A DNA stretch of 64,000 nt from JANNSO01 sp964485395 (GTDB lineage: Bacteria > Spirochaetota > Spirochaetia > Treponematales > UBA12059), in assembly GCA_964485395.1 (NCBI GenBank), contig CAZAJF010000024.1:1-64000 (forward strand). The letters are read 5' to 3'. A model generated the notes under the pieces. The model was not told the DNA's origin. It ran no database searches and saw only the letters and a program-made list of their open reading frames with translations. A program made the translations under genes and the position numbers. Below, one piece after another: positions 62,864 to 64,000 of this stretch. How positions within the stretch are numbered: position 1 is the stretch's first letter; each line of letters begins with the position of its first letter.

Positions 62864-62923
62864 ATATCTACAATATGTTGATATTAATATTTTTTCTTGT
62901 TAATGTCAACACTGTGTAGATAT
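62864..62923 (-). promoter_or_regulatory. Promoter within a nested inverted repeat, probable TetR operator
   Basis: On the minus strand TTGACA (62904-62909), 17 bases, TAATAT (62881-62886). Arms ATATCTACA (62864-62872) and TGTAGATAT (62915-62923) are exact complements; inside them TGTTGATATT (62876-62885) and AATGTCAACA (62902-62911) also pair, with equal 3-base spacers. The repeat covers both promoter elements, so binding would block transcription. Confidence 0.75.
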
Positions 62924-62934
62924 GCTGCCGCTCG

Positions 62935-64000
62935 CTATTTTTTCGCGATGGCGTGCCTATAGCGAGACAATATGTAATGGTTCATTTTGCCGGATGAGGT
63001 CTTTTTCGCCGAGGCCATCGACATCAACAGACCGAGCGACTTTGACATGATCCGCATTCCAAACTGCTTTTGGGGAAAGTTGTAAAACCGGTTTTTTTTG
63101 TAAAACTTATGATCCGCCTTCATGAGGCCGCCCATGATGTATATCAGGTCGCGGAATATTTTCATGCCGCCGATTCCGAAGAAGTTTTGCGGCATGACAA
63201 GCTTTTGTTCCAAGGCGTAGGCCATGGTCTTCGCAAGGGCTTCGATACCCTCGGCCGTCAGCGAGTCGTCCGCGCTTTCGTCGGTCGCGACTCCGGACAG
63301 AAAAGTATGCCCGACTTCGTTCCTTCCCTCGATGAGATCCCGCACATTGCCTTCCTTGGAATAATTTCCGCTGAGCAGGTAACCGATAGGCATGCCCATG
63401 GTAACGGACCTGTGTCCGTTGCAGAACTGCCTGTCGTCGTACCGTTTGAAGGAAGCGCCCATGGAATGATCCTTGATAGCGGCGGCGTATACGATCGAAT
63501 CCGAGGATTGGATTTCCTCCCTGAGAAAACTGTCGAAGCCGTCTTTGTAGACGCATTTTCCGTGGATCGCGCAATTGAAGCAACCGAGGCATCCGCCGTC
63601 GAATTTAAAGTCGAGTATATTTATCACGCGCGTCCGGTACGGATACGCCTTCATGAAGTCCTCGATCATGTTTTGCAGGTTTGAATCGTCGCTGCCGCAG
63701 TTCGTCACGATTACCGTTTTATACGTTTCGGATTTTTCGACGCGGTCGAGTCTTGGCCGGTATATTCCCGGTTGCCGGTTTTCCGTAATTTTCGGCGGTT
63801 CGGAAAAGCCGTTGGCTACGGAGAACCGGACGTAATTCCAGAAGCCTATCAATTCCTTTCGCCCTTTTGGAGTCAGCAGATCGTCCATGTCGGCCGATAA
63901 CCCTTTTATAACCCCAAGGCCGAGGTCGTGGCAGTTTTCCTCCATATAACGGTGCGCCGTCACGTCAAAAAAATGTTTCGAGGTGGATAGCTGGGTGCTC
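62935..64000 (-). CDS. Flavodoxin-like NAD(P)H-dependent oxidoreductase (N-terminus cut by window edge)
   Basis: The frame stays open to position 64000, with SKHFFDVTAHRYMEENCHDLG at the visible start. GTG 63963 is an internal codon, so the gene begins outside. VIVTNCGSDDSNLQNMIEDFM and FDGGCLGCFNCAIHGKCVYKDGFDSFL are typical of NADPH-dependent FMN reductase / iron-sulfur flavoproteins, with cysteines in CLGCFNC, followed by SSDSIVYAAAIKDHSMGASFKRYDDR and HTFLSG. It is encoded on the same strand as the next operon, whose promoter lies just after its stop. Confidence 0.8.
   Translation of the reverse strand, partial: STQLSTSKHFFDVTAHRYMEENCHDLGLGVIKGLSADMDDLLTPKGRKELIGFWNYVRFSVANGFSEPPKITENRQPGIYRPRLDRVEKSETYKTVIVTNCGSDDSNLQNMIEDFMKAYPYRTRVINILDFKFDGGCLGCFNCAIHGKCVYKDGFDSFLREEIQSSDSIVYAAAIKDHSMGASFKRYDDRQFCNGHRSVTMGMPIGYLLSGNYSKEGNVRDLIEGRNEVGHTFLSGVATDESADDSLTAEGIEALAKTMAYALEQKLVMPQNFFGIGGMKIFRDLIYIMGGLMKADHKFYKKNRFYNFPQKQFGMRIMSKSLGLLMSMASAKKTSSGKMNHYILSRYRHAIAKK

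Overview
The window looks like chromosomal DNA of a spirochaete, probably a Treponema-like or uncultured Spirochaetales member. The main basis is six very large secreted lipoproteins with loose spirochaetal lipoboxes (FFSC, LISC, SSC) that combine Ig-like domains, InlB/Flg_new-type repeats and formylglycine-generating-enzyme (FGE) folds. No rRNA or tRNA gene, insertion sequence, prophage or CRISPR array was found. Coding density is high and many neighbouring genes overlap by ATGA or TAATG. The taxonomic call is inference.

Layout. 1-4143 (minus): a four-gene sugar operon (two transketolase halves, an RpiB/LacAB isomerase, and an IolD/acetolactate-synthase-like ThDP enzyme that runs off the left edge). 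It faces a divergent IclR regulator, and a perfect palindrome overlaps a near-consensus promoter. 5181-23872 (plus): three consecutive two-gene units, each an A-type lipoprotein (Cys31) followed by a B-type lipoprotein (Cys17). The N-terminal halves are paralogous and the C-terminal modules are exchanged (FGE, LamG-like, Lcl_C/DUF1566-like, RCC1 propeller, beta-helix). The second and third units share an upstream TGATATATCA palindrome and -10 region. 24203-32548: signalling genes (receiver-kinase, two periplasmic binding proteins, a kinase-less HAMP-PAS protein, a hybrid kinase and a receiver-HD-GYP). 32602-34980: feoAB behind a Fur box. 35302-38829: an A+T-richer stretch with an HDAC-like amidohydrolase, two broken genes, a flavin reductase and an alpha/beta hydrolase.

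38929-41955: a znuA-znuC-znuB-zur operon driven from a twin Zur-like operator, with a CGGC-domain gene on the other side. 42531-47224: PadR regulator, a FecCD-type ABC importer and XdhC. 47502-50455: a hybrid kinase and a receiver-kinase. 50469-54998: ppnP, an Lnt-like protein, and two SDR genes, one followed by a TetR regulator. 55044-59034: a divergent arsenic region (arsR-arsP-ferredoxin-thioredoxin, and acr3-rhodanese-arsC). 59103-62802: a lipoprotein / DJ-1 / metallo-beta-lactamase / DUF4345-like / TetR operon behind an elaborate inverted repeat. 62935-64000: a partial flavin-dependent oxidoreductase.

Four genes (DUF6717-like, a secreted protein, acr3 and the metallo-beta-lactamase) are each one base out of frame while both halves remain recognisable. 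They may be real pseudogenes or indel errors in the assembly; the sequence alone cannot decide. The most notable system is the tandem modular lipoprotein array. It resembles a surface-variation locus, but no reverse transcriptase or template repeat is present.
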